Positions 43,273-51,931 are shown, counted from the first letter of the stretch. The stretch: DNA of 64,000 bases from Maritimibacter dapengensis (GCF_019218265.1 NZ_JAHUZE010000001.1:62001-126000); one strand, 5' to 3'. Numbers and translations are program-made. Notes: generated by a model not told the origin, from the letters alone.

Positions 43273-43588
43273 GTTTGCGTTCCAGCACGCGCAACACGGT
43301 CTTGAGTTCGCCCCCGCGTTTCAGAATCTGACCATCCATCCCGATCACCGCATATTGTCCCTGGCGATTGCGGAGCTTCGGACGTTTTTCGATCCGGTAA
43401 AGCGGGTGTTCTGCGGCCCTTCGAAAGACCGAGAAAACCGCCACGTCCCTGAGAAACGACATCCCGTAGTCCCGCCACTCTCCGGCGGATACCATGCGTC
43501 CATAAAGTCCGAGGATGACGGCCAGTTCCCCACGGTCGAAAGCGACCCGGTCGTCCTGTCTTCCCGGAAAGGGTGTCGGCGCGTTCAT
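43253..43588 (-). CDS. DUF2794 family protein
   Basis: This 111-aa protein matches DUF2794, an alphaproteobacterial family of unknown function. Features are FDRGELAVILGLYGRMVSAGEWRDYG, then LYRIEKRPKLRNRQGQYAVIG and RRGG-like GQILKRGGELKTVLRVL. It converges on the NlpC/P60 gene with a 20-bp overlap. The start ATG 43588 has AAGGAT upstream. Confidence 0.9.
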   Translation of the reverse strand: MNAPTPFPGRQDDRVAFDRGELAVILGLYGRMVSAGEWRDYGMSFLRDVAVFSVFRRAAEHPLYRIEKRPKLRNRQGQYAVIGMDGQILKRGGELKTVLRVLERKLIRSVE

Positions 43589-43784
43589 ATCCTTAGATTG
43601 GGGTCAAACGGGCGGCAGATCAATCCCCGCTGCGCACGCCCCATTCAGGACATAAAAAGACCCGCGCTTTTCCTCGCCATGCCCAAAGATGCGCCCGGAT
43701 TGCCCGGCAAACAGGATATCAGAGGCGCAAGTCTCCCCGGTGTCGCTTTCAACAGCCCCCACCCAGTTCGCGGCACCGGGAAAC

Positions 43785-43812
43785 AAAACCCCACCCTAAC
43801 CGGTGGGGTTTT
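43785..43812 (-). terminator. Intrinsic terminator downstream of SDR gene
   Basis: An 11-bp stem AAAACCCCACC / GGTGGGGTTTT with a 6-base loop. Read on the minus strand it is followed by GTTTCCC. It could end transcription of the SDR gene (stop at 43994). T-tracts in both arms make it potentially bidirectional. Confidence 0.7.
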
Positions 43813-43859
43813 GCACGTTTGGGACATCCGCTTTTTGCGCGCGTTGCCGGTTTCAGAAG

Positions 43860-43895
43860 GATTCCGGGATTCTAGAATTCTAGAATCCCGGAATC
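43860..43895. repeat. 36-bp palindrome, copy 2 (perfect)
   Basis: GATTCCGGGATTCTAGAA followed by its exact reverse complement. It matches the copy at 38088-38123 at 35 of 36 positions. It lies 98 bp after the SDR stop codon and before the terminator hairpin. Flanking sequences of the two copies are unrelated. Confidence 0.9.
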
Positions 43896-43993
43896 GAGAT
43901 GTTACGCATTATCAGAGGCTTGCGCGGTAGCCCAACGTGCTGCGTTAACCTTTGACGACGACGAGTGGACGTGCGGCCTCGGCCAGGCCCGCT

Positions 43994-44794
43994 TCACATC
44001 CCCATTTTGGCCATTTGTTTTTGGATGAATCGCACGGCCCAGGCGGGCGCGATGCGAACCAGCCGCCACAACATTTTCGCGTCCGAACCGACAAAGATAT
44101 GAAGCTTGTCCGCCTCCATCCCGTCGAGGATGATCTTCGCCGCGTCCGGTGCCGATGTCGTGCGGGAGGCCGCCGCTTCCGGGTCGTCCGGCGCGGGCAT
44201 ATCCAGCCCGGAATTCTTGGAGATATTCGTGTTCACCGCGCCGGGCATCACGCAGGACACTTTAAGCCCGGTCCCCACATGCTCCTGGTAGATCGCTTCG
44301 GTCAGAAGTTTCACGCCCGCCTTCGTGGCCGAATACATGCTCTGTTTCGGGAAGGGCAGGAACCCGCCCATCGAGGCGACGTTCACCAGATGCGCCTCGG
44401 GCCGCGCTTCCAGCCCGGGGAGAAACGCCTTGATCATGTTGATCGGTCCAAGAAGGTTCACGTTCACCAACCGGTCGATCACCTCCATCTCGAGGTCCGA
44501 GAACGTGACGAAAGGCTGGATCACGCCCGCGTTGTTGATGACCCCGTCGACTGGGCCCAAAGCGGCCTCGATCCGGGCCGGGAGTGCATTGACCGCGTTC
44601 CGATCCGCGATGTTGCCTTCGAACAAGGCGAGCTTGTCGCCCGCCTTGGCGATGTCGGCGGTTTCCTTGAGCGATTCCATGTTGAGATCGAGTGCCGCGA
44701 CCTTCGCGCCGCGTTTCAGAAGCGCGAGTACGAGCTCCCGCCCGATACCGCTGCCTCCGCCCGTCACCACCACTACCTTGCCATCGAGTTTCAT
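43994..44794 (-). CDS. Short-chain dehydrogenase/reductase
   Basis: This 266-aa NAD(P)-dependent SDR has the cofactor motif VTGGGSGIGREL (near residue 10), NNAGV near 90, and the catalytic Ser...Tyr-x-x-x-Lys (NVASMGG, then YSATKAG near 157). Start ATG 44794 follows GGGGGAGAG. The C-terminal region (MLWRLVRIAPAWAVRFIQKQM) looks amphipathic or membrane-associated. The substrate is unknown. Confidence 0.92.
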   Translation of the reverse strand: MKLDGKVVVVTGGGSGIGRELVLALLKRGAKVAALDLNMESLKETADIAKAGDKLALFEGNIADRNAVNALPARIEAALGPVDGVINNAGVIQPFVTFSDLEMEVIDRLVNVNLLGPINMIKAFLPGLEARPEAHLVNVASMGGFLPFPKQSMYSATKAGVKLLTEAIYQEHVGTGLKVSCVMPGAVNTNISKNSGLDMPAPDDPEAAASRTTSAPDAAKIILDGMEADKLHIFVGSDAKMLWRLVRIAPAWAVRFIQKQMAKMGM

Positions 44795-44862
44795 GCCTCT
44801 CCCCCAAATGGACATTTACGTCCGTTTAGGTGAGCATGCCCTTGCCATCCGGTCAACCGAAC

Positions 44863-45738
44863 TCAGCCCATCCGCGCCAATATGCCCTCGATGTGGTCGG
44901 CCACGTCCCGTGCATCGACCTCGGCCTCACGCACCAGCCAGTCGAAATGGTCCGTGAGCGAGCGCAACCGGGTGGATTCGCGGAAGGCGAGGTAGAACCG
45001 GCCCACGTAAAGCGTGCCGACCAACGGGCCGAAAAGCGCCATCGGCGCGGAATAAAGCCGGCGACTGTCGAACAGGAACACGCGCAAAGTCGGGTAGTAT
45101 TCGCGCGTCATCGCGGCGAATTTTTCAAGCTGGGCGCGGCGCACCGGCTCGGGCAAGCCGGTGAAATATCCTGTGCCTTCGGCCAGCGCCTGCAACTGAT
45201 GGGCCGGCATCGCGATTTCGTGGTCCGACACCCGGCTGCGCAGGATGCTCTCGAGCTTTTCCGCGGCCGAGATCGCCTGATCTTCGGTCTTGCCGATGAA
45301 ACCGGCGTATTCCCAGGCGATGAAATCTTCGGTTTTGAGCATGTCCGGGAGCGAGGCGGGCACATGCCGGATCTTGTAGCCCGCAGCCTCCCGATACCAT
45401 TCCAGAAGCTGGTCGTCCGCGGGTGTCCGCGCGGCTTCGGTCATCTGGACGGCCGCCGCGATCGCGTCTCCGGGGCGTTCGGGGCGTTCGGTGAGGCCCA
45501 GAAGCCAATCCGTCGATACGCCCAGCGCCGCCGCGGCGTCCGCGCAAAGCTGTGCGTTCGGGAGGCGGGCTGTTTCCGGGTCAAGAATCTGCGCGATCGT
45601 CGACCGATTCACCCCGGTCGCGCGTGCCAGGGCGCTCTGGTTCATTTCCGCCGTGGACATCGCCGTCGCGAGTCGCTCGCGGAACAGGATCGCGCGATCA
45701 CGTTTGTCGACTTTTGTAAACGTATCAGAGTTTTGCAC
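44863..45738 (-). CDS. XRE-type helix-turn-helix regulator with unknown C-terminal domain
   Basis: This 291-aa regulator has a helix-turn-helix at about residues 38-75 (NQSALARATGVNRSTIAQIL). A mostly helical C-terminal domain of about 200 residues (LLEWYREAAGYKIRHVPASL, YPTLRVFLFDSRRLYSAP) may sense a ligand. I chose GTG 45738 (MQNSDTFTKVDKRDRAILF) because AGAGG lies 8 bases upstream; a longer reading overlaps the divergent DUF2061 gene. It sits upstream of the SDR gene on the same strand and may regulate it. Confidence 0.85.
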   Translation of the reverse strand: MQNSDTFTKVDKRDRAILFRERLATAMSTAEMNQSALARATGVNRSTIAQILDPETARLPNAQLCADAAAALGVSTDWLLGLTERPERPGDAIAAAVQMTEAARTPADDQLLEWYREAAGYKIRHVPASLPDMLKTEDFIAWEYAGFIGKTEDQAISAAEKLESILRSRVSDHEIAMPAHQLQALAEGTGYFTGLPEPVRRAQLEKFAAMTREYYPTLRVFLFDSRRLYSAPMALFGPLVGTLYVGRFYLAFRESTRLRSLTDHFDWLVREAEVDARDVADHIEGILARMG

Positions 45739-45840
45739 AACAATCGCCTCTTTGCGCTGCTCATTTACAGAATACCGCACGTCGGCTGTCTTGGATAGGC
45801 ATAGGCCCATCGGAAACACGAAAAAGAGAAGGAGGCTCCA

Positions 45841-46050
45841 ATGGAAACCCCCCGCAGAACACTCGCCAAAGCCATCACTTGGCAGACGCTCGGCCTTTTC
45901 ACGATGACCGTCATCGGGTTCATCTTCACCGGATCGGTCAGCGCGGGCGGCTCGCTCGCCATCGCCTCGGCCTTGACCGGCGTGGTTTTCTACATGATCC
46001 ACGAACGGGTCTGGACCCGCGTGTCCTGGGGCCGTCTTGATCGCAGCTGA
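45841..46050 (+). CDS. DUF2061 small membrane protein
   Basis: This 69-aa protein matches DUF2061: RRTLAKAITWQTLGLFTMT, a second helix, and FYMIHERVWTRVSWG at the C terminus. Two transmembrane helices are clear. It has a strong Shine-Dalgarno (AGAAGGAGG). It is divergent from the HTH regulator. The family often sits beside sulfur assimilation genes, but none is here. Its function is unknown. Confidence 0.9.
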   Translation: METPRRTLAKAITWQTLGLFTMTVIGFIFTGSVSAGGSLAIASALTGVVFYMIHERVWTRVSWGRLDRS

Positions 46051-46058
46051 ACGAAAAA

Positions 46059-46089
46059 GGAGCACCAGGGCTGCCACCCGCGGTGCTCC
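46059..46089 (-). terminator. Intrinsic terminator of the LysR gene
   Basis: Stem GGAGCACC / GGTGCTCC around a 15-base loop. On the minus strand it is followed by TTTTTCGTT, a classic U-tract, 35 bp after the LysR stop. Confidence 0.85.
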
Positions 46090-46123
46090 AAGTTAGCCCT
46101 CTAGATGTCAGGCTGGGGAAATC

Positions 46124-47029
46124 TTACCAGTTGTCGGGGCCTTTTTCGTTGAAGGCGGCGACGAGGAAGTCGATGAAGGCGCGGACCTTCGGCTGGGTGA
46201 ACCGACCCGGCGGATAGACCGCATAGATGCCCTGGATGTCATCGGGAAGTTCCGGGATCGCCTCTTCGATTTTCCCCTGCTCGAGCGCGTCGGCGTAGAG
46301 GAAGCTGGGCAGGTAGGCGATGCCGAGACCGGCGATGGCAGCGTTCAGAAGCGATTGACCGTCATTGACCGAAAGCCACCCGGCGGTGCGCACCTGACGC
46401 ACTTCGCCCGAAGGGGCCGGCACTTTCCACACGTTGCCCGACGATTGCGAGCTGTAGTGCAGAAGCTTGTGTTCGTTCAGGTCGTCGATGCGCATCGGGC
46501 GACCGTATTTCTGGAAGTAGGAGGGGCTGCCGACCATGCGCTGCGTGGTTTCCGCGATCTTGCGGGCGCGCAGGCTGCTGTCCTCCATCTCGCCGACCCG
46601 GATGGCCATGTCGAAGCCTTCCGAGATCAGTTCGACGTAGCGGTTGTTCAGGACCATGTTGACGTTCACGTCCGGGTAGTCCTGAAGGAACTTGCCCAGA
46701 ACCGGTGACAGGTGGTTCACACCGAAGTCCGTATTGACCGAAATGCGCAGAAGCCCCGAAGGCGCGCTCTGCATAGACGTCACCAGCGCATCGGCCTCGC
46801 CTGCGTCGTTCAGCACACGGCGGGCGCGGTCGTAATAGGCCAGACCGATTTCGGTCGGGCTCACACGGCGCGTCGTGCGGTTGAGCAGCCGGGCACCGAG
46901 ACGGGCCTCGAGGCTGGAAACATGTTTCGACACGGCAGACTTCGAAATCCCCATCTTCTTTGCCGCGTCCGTAAAGCCGCCTTGATCCACGACAGTGGCA
47001 AAGGCTTCCATTTCGGTCAGTCGGTCCAT
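46124..47029 (-). CDS. LysR-family transcriptional regulator
   Basis: This 301-aa regulator starts MDRLTEMEAFATVVDQGGFT, with helix-turn-helix AAKKMGISKSAVSKHVSSLEARLG and RTTRRVSPTE. The effector-binding domain spans about residues 88-295. It resembles the large LysR group of general regulators near oxidoreductase genes; the target is not evident. The gene is divergent from the cobalamin riboswitch leader. Confidence 0.92.
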   Translation of the reverse strand: MDRLTEMEAFATVVDQGGFTDAAKKMGISKSAVSKHVSSLEARLGARLLNRTTRRVSPTEIGLAYYDRARRVLNDAGEADALVTSMQSAPSGLLRISVNTDFGVNHLSPVLGKFLQDYPDVNVNMVLNNRYVELISEGFDMAIRVGEMEDSSLRARKIAETTQRMVGSPSYFQKYGRPMRIDDLNEHKLLHYSSQSSGNVWKVPAPSGEVRQVRTAGWLSVNDGQSLLNAAIAGLGIAYLPSFLYADALEQGKIEEAIPELPDDIQGIYAVYPPGRFTQPKVRAFIDFLVAAFNEKGPDNW

Positions 47030-47212
47030 ACCAAATCTTTCTACAGTCATCGCCCCAACAAGAAATTGTATCGCCGCCAATTGGGGCATCACTGTGAACC
47101 GTGTCGGGCAAAACCGGGGTTATTCGGCGGATTGGATAAGGCACGGAAACGAAATCCATCCAATGAATCATGCTGGACAGGCGCACGTTTGGAACGCTAC
47201 CACATATTGTGA

Positions 47213-47406
47213 TGGTGTCCGACTCTTCGTGGCCGGACTTGATAGGGAACGCGGTGCGGGTCTTGGCCCTATTCCGCGACTGCCCCCGCAACTGTAAGCG
47301 GCGAGCGACCCCGATACGACCACTGGACCTGAGGTCCGGGAAGGTTCGGGCAAGCGTCGACCCGCAAGTCAGGAGACCTGCCATCTCCGGTGCGAGAATC
47401 GCACCG
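47213..47406 (+). ncRNA. Cobalamin (B12) riboswitch
   Basis: The conserved core is unmistakable: GATAGGGAA...CGGTG near 47241-47258, CTGCCCCCGCAACTGTAAGC at about 47280-47299, CCACTGG, GGGAAGG, and the B12 box AAGTCAGGAGACCTGCC at 47366-47382. A strong hairpin CGGTGCGA-GAA-TCGCACCG (47388-47406) follows without a U-tract, so control is probably at translation. A second GC-rich fold near 47420-47440 could hide the downstream Shine-Dalgarno. The controlled gene is the unknown protein at 47454, possibly with lysA. Confidence 0.95.
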
Positions 47407-47453
47407 CAGTCACCTTGAACCCGGGCGGGGTGCCCTCGGGACGGAGAGACGAG

Positions 47454-47831
47454 ATGGCCCGACCAGGACCTTGCCCGCAGCCGTTACCGACGACACGCCC
47501 CCTTTGCGCGGAGGGCGCGATGCTAACGGAACTTACGATTGCACAACTCGACATCTCTGGATTGTCGCTGGACGCGAGCGACGAATTGGCCCGAATGGGA
47601 TTCCTTCAATGGCTGGCGACATTGCCGTCCGACAGCTCTTTCTATGAAGAAGCGGATCGTGCTCTGTCCATCGCCGCGCCCTTTGTCGATCGTTCGCACG
47701 CGATTGCGGTGTTCTGTGATCTCGTGCGCGAGGCGAAAGCGGCATCGCCCGACCCGCTCGCCCTCACCATGCCGGCCCGCAAGCGTCGGGGCGGCGCCAC
47801 CCATCGCCGTCGCGCGCGCATGCGGCACTGA
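47454..47831 (+). CDS. Unknown small protein under cobalamin riboswitch
   Basis: This frame gives 125 aa from ATG 47454 (Shine-Dalgarno GGAGAG) or 103 aa from ATG 47520 (Shine-Dalgarno GGAGGG), where the more protein-like part begins (MLTELTIAQLDISGLSLDAS). The region has helices (ELARMGFLQWLATLPSDSSF, DRSHAIAVFCDLVREAKAA) and a strongly basic tail (RKRRGGATHRRRARMRH). No B12-related family (CbtB, BtuB, CobW, NrdJ) is recognised. lysA follows after 108 bp. Confidence 0.65.
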   Translation: MARPGPCPQPLPTTRPLCAEGAMLTELTIAQLDISGLSLDASDELARMGFLQWLATLPSDSSFYEEADRALSIAAPFVDRSHAIAVFCDLVREAKAASPDPLALTMPARKRRGGATHRRRARMRH

Positions 47832-47939
47832 TCCGATCCGAAGGCGTCCGGTCGGCTTTGCCGGGCGCGGCGCTTGAACGACATTGATCGCGCCGTTGTC
47901 GCGTTGTAGGGCGACGGGGACGAAGTCTGAGGGCCTGAC

Positions 47940-49205
47940 ATGGATCACTTTCTCTATCGCGACGGCGTGCTGCATGCCGAGGACGTGCCGGTCCCCGACA
48001 TTGCGCGCGTGGTCTCGACCCCGGTCTATATCTATTCGGCGGCCACCCTGCGGCGACACTTTCAGGTGTTCGACGAGGCGCTGGCGGGCATGGATCACCT
48101 CATCTGCTACGCGATGAAGGCCAATTCCAACGTGGCCGTGGTCAAACTCATGGGTGACATGGGGGCGGGTGTCGACGTGGTCTCGGGCGGTGAATACCTC
48201 CGTGCAAAGGCCGCCGGCATCCCCGGCGAGCGGATCGTGTTCTCGGGCGTGGGCAAGACACGGGATGAGATGCGCCTCGCGCTCGAAGGCGGCATCCGGC
48301 AGTTCAATCTCGAAAGCGAACCCGAAATGCGCGCCCTGTCCGAGGTCGCGACAGCGATGGGTGTGACCGCGCCTGTGACCGTGCGCGTGAACCCGGACGT
48401 GGATGCCAAGACGCATGAGAAGATCGCGACCGGCAAATCCGAAAACAAGTTCGGCATTCCCATCGCCCGCGCGCGCGAGGTCTATGCGGAGATTCGCGAC
48501 CTGCCGGGGCTGGAGGCCGTTGGGATCGACGTGCATATCGGCTCTCAGCTGACCGATCTGGCACCTTTCCGCGCAGCCTATGAAAAGGTTGCGGAGCTGA
48601 CGGGTGTGCTGCGTGAGGACGGCCACACGATCACGCGTCTCGATCTGGGCGGCGGTCTCGGCATTCCCTATGAGCATGGCAACCAGGCCCCGCCGCTTCC
48701 GATGGAATACGGTCAGGTGATCCGCGAAACCGTGGGCGATCTGGGCTGCGAGATCGAGATCGAGCCAGGCCGCCTGATCGCGGGCAATTCCGGGATCATG
48801 GTGTCCTCCGTCATTTACCTGAAACAGGGCGAAGGCCGTAATTTCCTTATCCTCGACGCCGCGATGAACGATCTGGTGCGCCCGTCGATGTATGACGCGC
48901 ATCACGATATCGTGCCCGTGACCGAGGCGGAGCCGGGCGTGGAACGCGCGCCTTTCGACATTGTGGGCCCGGTCTGCGAAAGCGGCGACACTTTCGCCAA
49001 GATGCGCAACCTGCCGCCCATGACGGACGGAGACCTCGTCGCCTTCCGTTCGGCGGGGGCCTACGGCGCGGTGATGGCCTCGGAATACAATTCCCGCCCC
49101 CTCATTCCCGAGGTTCTGGTCGACGGGGATCACTTCGCAGTTATCCGGGCGCGGCCGACCTATGAAGAAATGATCGCCCGCGATATGGTTCCGGAGTGGC
49201 TCTGA
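47940..49205 (+). CDS. lysA: Diaminopimelate decarboxylase (LysA)
   Basis: LysA makes L-lysine from meso-diaminopimelate with pyridoxal phosphate. The 421-aa protein binds PLP at Lys60 (CYAMKANSN), with DVVSGGEYLRA, HIGSQLTDL, the glycine loop LGGGLGIPY, EPGRLIAGNSG and the catalytic Cys in GPVCESGDTF. ATG 47940 is the family start. It follows the riboswitch-controlled gene by 108 bp and may share its transcript. Confidence 0.96.
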   Translation: MDHFLYRDGVLHAEDVPVPDIARVVSTPVYIYSAATLRRHFQVFDEALAGMDHLICYAMKANSNVAVVKLMGDMGAGVDVVSGGEYLRAKAAGIPGERIVFSGVGKTRDEMRLALEGGIRQFNLESEPEMRALSEVATAMGVTAPVTVRVNPDVDAKTHEKIATGKSENKFGIPIARAREVYAEIRDLPGLEAVGIDVHIGSQLTDLAPFRAAYEKVAELTGVLREDGHTITRLDLGGGLGIPYEHGNQAPPLPMEYGQVIRETVGDLGCEIEIEPGRLIAGNSGIMVSSVIYLKQGEGRNFLILDAAMNDLVRPSMYDAHHDIVPVTEAEPGVERAPFDIVGPVCESGDTFAKMRNLPPMTDGDLVAFRSAGAYGAVMASEYNSRPLIPEVLVDGDHFAVIRARPTYEEMIARDMVPEWL

Positions 49206-49243
49206 CCTGAACCCGAGGGGCCGCGACAGGCAGAAAGGCCCCG

Positions 49244-51850
49244 ATGGAGCGTTACGAGCACTTCCCCGAGAAAGCCCGCGCCCGTGTGCGCAGACCGCTA
49301 CTGGCGACCTGGGCGGGTCTCTGGGTCGAGCGTATCCTTCGCGCCTTCTGGCCGCTTCTGTCCGCCCTCGCCCTTTTCGGCGCGTGGCTCTTGTCCGGGC
49401 TTGCCGCGACCACGCCGCTCTGGGCGAGCCAGATCGCCTTCGCGCTCGCCACGGTCGCCATTCTCACGAGCGCCGTCATCGGTGTCATCCGTTTCCACCG
49501 CCCGCGTGAGATCGACGCGCTGGCGCGGCTCGACGCGAACCTGCCCGGCACGCCCATCGCGGCCCTGTCCGATGCGCAGGCCTCGGGCGTCGCCGATCCG
49601 GCGTCGCGCGCGGTCTGGGACGTGCACCTTGCGCGTATGGCTGAAAAGCTGGATGCGGCCCGCGCCGCGCCCGCGCGCCCGAATCTCGCCCCCCGCGACC
49701 CGTTCGGCTTCCGCCTGATCGCCGCCACCGCGCTTGTCGTTGCGCTGATCTTTGGCGTGCGGGCCGCCGGCCCCGGCCTGACCGCCATGGTACCGGGTGC
49801 GACCCCGCAGGCCGCGCAGGCAAGCTGGGAGGGCTGGATCGAACCGCCGAGCTACACCGGCAAACCGACGCTCTATCTCAACGATCAACCCCCCGGCGAA
49901 TTGTCCGTGCCCGAGGGCGCACGGGTGACGCTTCGGCTCTACGGCAAGATCGATGAGATCGACATCGCCGAAACATGGTCTGACGAGCCGCCGACCGAAC
50001 CGCTGCCCACGCGCCTGTTCACCATCGACGAAGGCGGCACGCTGACCATCGACGACGCGGAATGGCAGATCGCGGCGATCGACGACGCCAACCCGGCGAT
50101 CGAGGTCACGGGCGACCTTTCGCGAACGCTGGTCGGGGAAATGCGTCAGGGCTTCACCGCGACCGACGATTACGGTGTCGCCACCGGACAGGCGCGTTTC
50201 GAACTGAACCTGCCGGAAGTCGAACGCCGCTTCGGGCTGGTGCAGGACCCCGAGCCGCGCGAGCCCATCGTGGTCGACCTGCCGATGCCGTTCCGCGGAT
50301 CGCGCGAAGAGGTGCAGGAAGTGCTGGTCGACAATTTCGCCGAGCACCCCTGGGCCGAAATGCCAGTGACCGTCACCATGACGGCGGTCGATGCGGCGGG
50401 CCAGTCGGGTGACAGCGCCCCGGTCGAGCTCACGCTTCCGGGTCGCCGGTTCCTCAACCCCATCGCGCAGGCCATCATCGAGATGCGCCGCGATATCCTC
50501 TGGACCATGGACAACGCACCCCGCGCCGCACGCATTCTGCGTGCCGTGTCCCATGCGCCCGAAGGGTTTTTCCCCAAAGCCGAGCAAGCCCAGCAACTCC
50601 GTGCGTCGCTGTCGTCGCTCGAAGCCGACGAACTGAACCCATCGGTGCGTGACGAGGTGGCCCAGTCGCTCTGGGATCTCGCCATCGAGTTGGAGGAAGG
50701 CGCGTTGTCCGACGCGCTGGAACGGCTCCGCCGGGCGCAGGAGCGGGTGCAGGAAGCCATCGAACAGGGCGCCACGCCCGAAGAACTGTCGCAACTCATG
50801 CAGGAATTGCGCGACGCCATGCGCGATTACATGCAGCAACTCGCCGAACAGGCGCAGGAGAACGGCGAACAGCAGCAGGCCCAGAACGGCGAAATGATGG
50901 AAATGTCGCCGCAGGATCTTCAGGACATGATGGACCGCATCGAAGAACTGATGCGCGAAGGCCGCATGGAAGAGGCCATGCAGATGCTTCAGATGCTCCA
51001 GCAGATGATGGAGAACATGCAGGTCACCCAAGGCCAGCAGGGCCAGCAGGGTGAAGGGCAGCAGGCCATGCGCGACCTTCAGGATACGCTGCGCCAGCAA
51101 CGCGACCTTTCGGACGAAACGTTTCAGGACCAGCAGGGCCAGCAAGGCCAGCAGGGGCAGCAGGGCCAGGAAGGTCAGCAAGGACAACAGGGTCAGCAGG
51201 GCCAACAAGGGCAGCAGGGTCAGCAAGGCCAACAAGGTCAGCAAGGACAAGGCCAACAACCCGGACAGGGCCAACAGCAGGGCCAGGGATCTGACCAGAT
51301 GCCGGGGCAGGGCCAGGGTCAGGACGGCGAGGGCATGAGCCTTGCCGACCGCCAGCAGATGCTGGAAAACGAACTTCGCCGCCAGCGCAACAACCTCCCC
51401 GGTGCCGGAACCGAGGAAGGTCAGGCGGCGCGCGAGGCGCTCGACCGTGCGGGCCGCGCGATGGACGAAGCCGCCGAGGCGCTCGAACAGGGCGACAACG
51501 GCACCGCGCTCGACCGTCAGGCGGACGCGATGGAGGAAATGCGCGAAGGCATGCGCAACCTCGAGGACGCGATGCGCCGCGAAGCGCAGGATGGTCAGCC
51601 GGGCGATCAGCAACAGGCCGGAGGCCAGGGCGAACAGCGTGGCGGCCCCGACGGTCGCGACCGGCGTGACCCGCTGGGCCGCGAAGCCGGTGAGCGCGGG
51701 GCGCTCGGCTCCGACAGCCCGCTCGCCGATGGCGAGGACGTCTACCGCCGGGCCGAGGAGTTGATGGAAGAACTGCGCCGCCGCTCCGGCGAAACCGACC
51801 GCCCGGATCTCGAGCGTGAATACGTTGAACGCCTGCTCGACCTCTTCTGA
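49244..51850 (+). CDS. TIGR02302-family membrane protein with Gly-Gln repeat tract
   Basis: This 868-aa protein has two N-terminal transmembrane helices (about residues 24-85), a third near 160-180, and a large periplasmic domain. The C-terminal third is a long Gln/Met/Glu-rich helical region, then a QGQQGQ-type tract (about residues 628-690), then acidic helices. Overall it matches the alphaproteobacterial TIGR02302 family, whose function is unknown. It lies 38 bp after lysA, as I recall from relatives. The repeat DNA varies in its codons, so it is selected at the protein level. Confidence 0.88.
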   Translation: MERYEHFPEKARARVRRPLLATWAGLWVERILRAFWPLLSALALFGAWLLSGLAATTPLWASQIAFALATVAILTSAVIGVIRFHRPREIDALARLDANLPGTPIAALSDAQASGVADPASRAVWDVHLARMAEKLDAARAAPARPNLAPRDPFGFRLIAATALVVALIFGVRAAGPGLTAMVPGATPQAAQASWEGWIEPPSYTGKPTLYLNDQPPGELSVPEGARVTLRLYGKIDEIDIAETWSDEPPTEPLPTRLFTIDEGGTLTIDDAEWQIAAIDDANPAIEVTGDLSRTLVGEMRQGFTATDDYGVATGQARFELNLPEVERRFGLVQDPEPREPIVVDLPMPFRGSREEVQEVLVDNFAEHPWAEMPVTVTMTAVDAAGQSGDSAPVELTLPGRRFLNPIAQAIIEMRRDILWTMDNAPRAARILRAVSHAPEGFFPKAEQAQQLRASLSSLEADELNPSVRDEVAQSLWDLAIELEEGALSDALERLRRAQERVQEAIEQGATPEELSQLMQELRDAMRDYMQQLAEQAQENGEQQQAQNGEMMEMSPQDLQDMMDRIEELMREGRMEEAMQMLQMLQQMMENMQVTQGQQGQQGEGQQAMRDLQDTLRQQRDLSDETFQDQQGQQGQQGQQGQEGQQGQQGQQGQQGQQGQQGQQGQQGQGQQPGQGQQQGQGSDQMPGQGQGQDGEGMSLADRQQMLENELRRQRNNLPGAGTEEGQAAREALDRAGRAMDEAAEALEQGDNGTALDRQADAMEEMREGMRNLEDAMRREAQDGQPGDQQQAGGQGEQRGGPDGRDRRDPLGREAGERGALGSDSPLADGEDVYRRAEELMEELRRRSGETDRPDLEREYVERLLDLF

Positions 51851-51896
51851 GCGCGGACATTCCCCGAAGGAGCGCGCCAGGGCGCGCGCATCTTAA

Positions 51897-51931
51897 GCAT
51901 CGCATCCCCTATGGGGCTGCGATGCGGTTTT
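51897..51931 (+). terminator. Intrinsic terminator after the TIGR02302 gene
   Basis: Stem GCATCGCA / TGCGATGC with an inner CCCC/GGGG pairing, followed by GGTTTT. It lies 46 bp after the stop at 51850 and directly before a copy of the dispersed 3'-flank element. Confidence 0.8.

Larger units (their letters stand above)
43589..43993. other. Gene-poor region with hairpins between SDR and DUF2794 genes
   Basis: This 405-bp stretch has a terminator hairpin (43785-43812) and the 36-bp palindrome (43860-43895). Between 43604 and 43786 two minus-strand frames stay open for about 60 codons. One reads GAANWVGAVESDTGETC and later GSFYVLNGACAAGIDLPPV. Two open frames over the same bases argue for GC bias or a structured RNA rather than a gene. 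I cannot decide between a short protein, an RNA and leader sequence of DUF2794. Confidence 0.4.

Noticed and set aside
43604-43786. 60-codon minus-strand frame upstream of DUF2794
   Set aside because: Starts only at TTG inside a terminator arm and competes with another open frame; left as undecided rather than called as a gene.
38088-43895. Idea that the two 36-bp palindromes are att sites or ends of a mobile element
   Set aside because: The genes between them are ordinary housekeeping genes (cdsA, plsC, carbonic anhydrase, aminopeptidase) and no integrase or transposase is present.
49298-51613. 771-codon minus-strand frame opposite the TIGR02302 gene
   Set aside because: Leu/Ala-rich antisense of the Gln-Gly tract region; no domain and no start signal.
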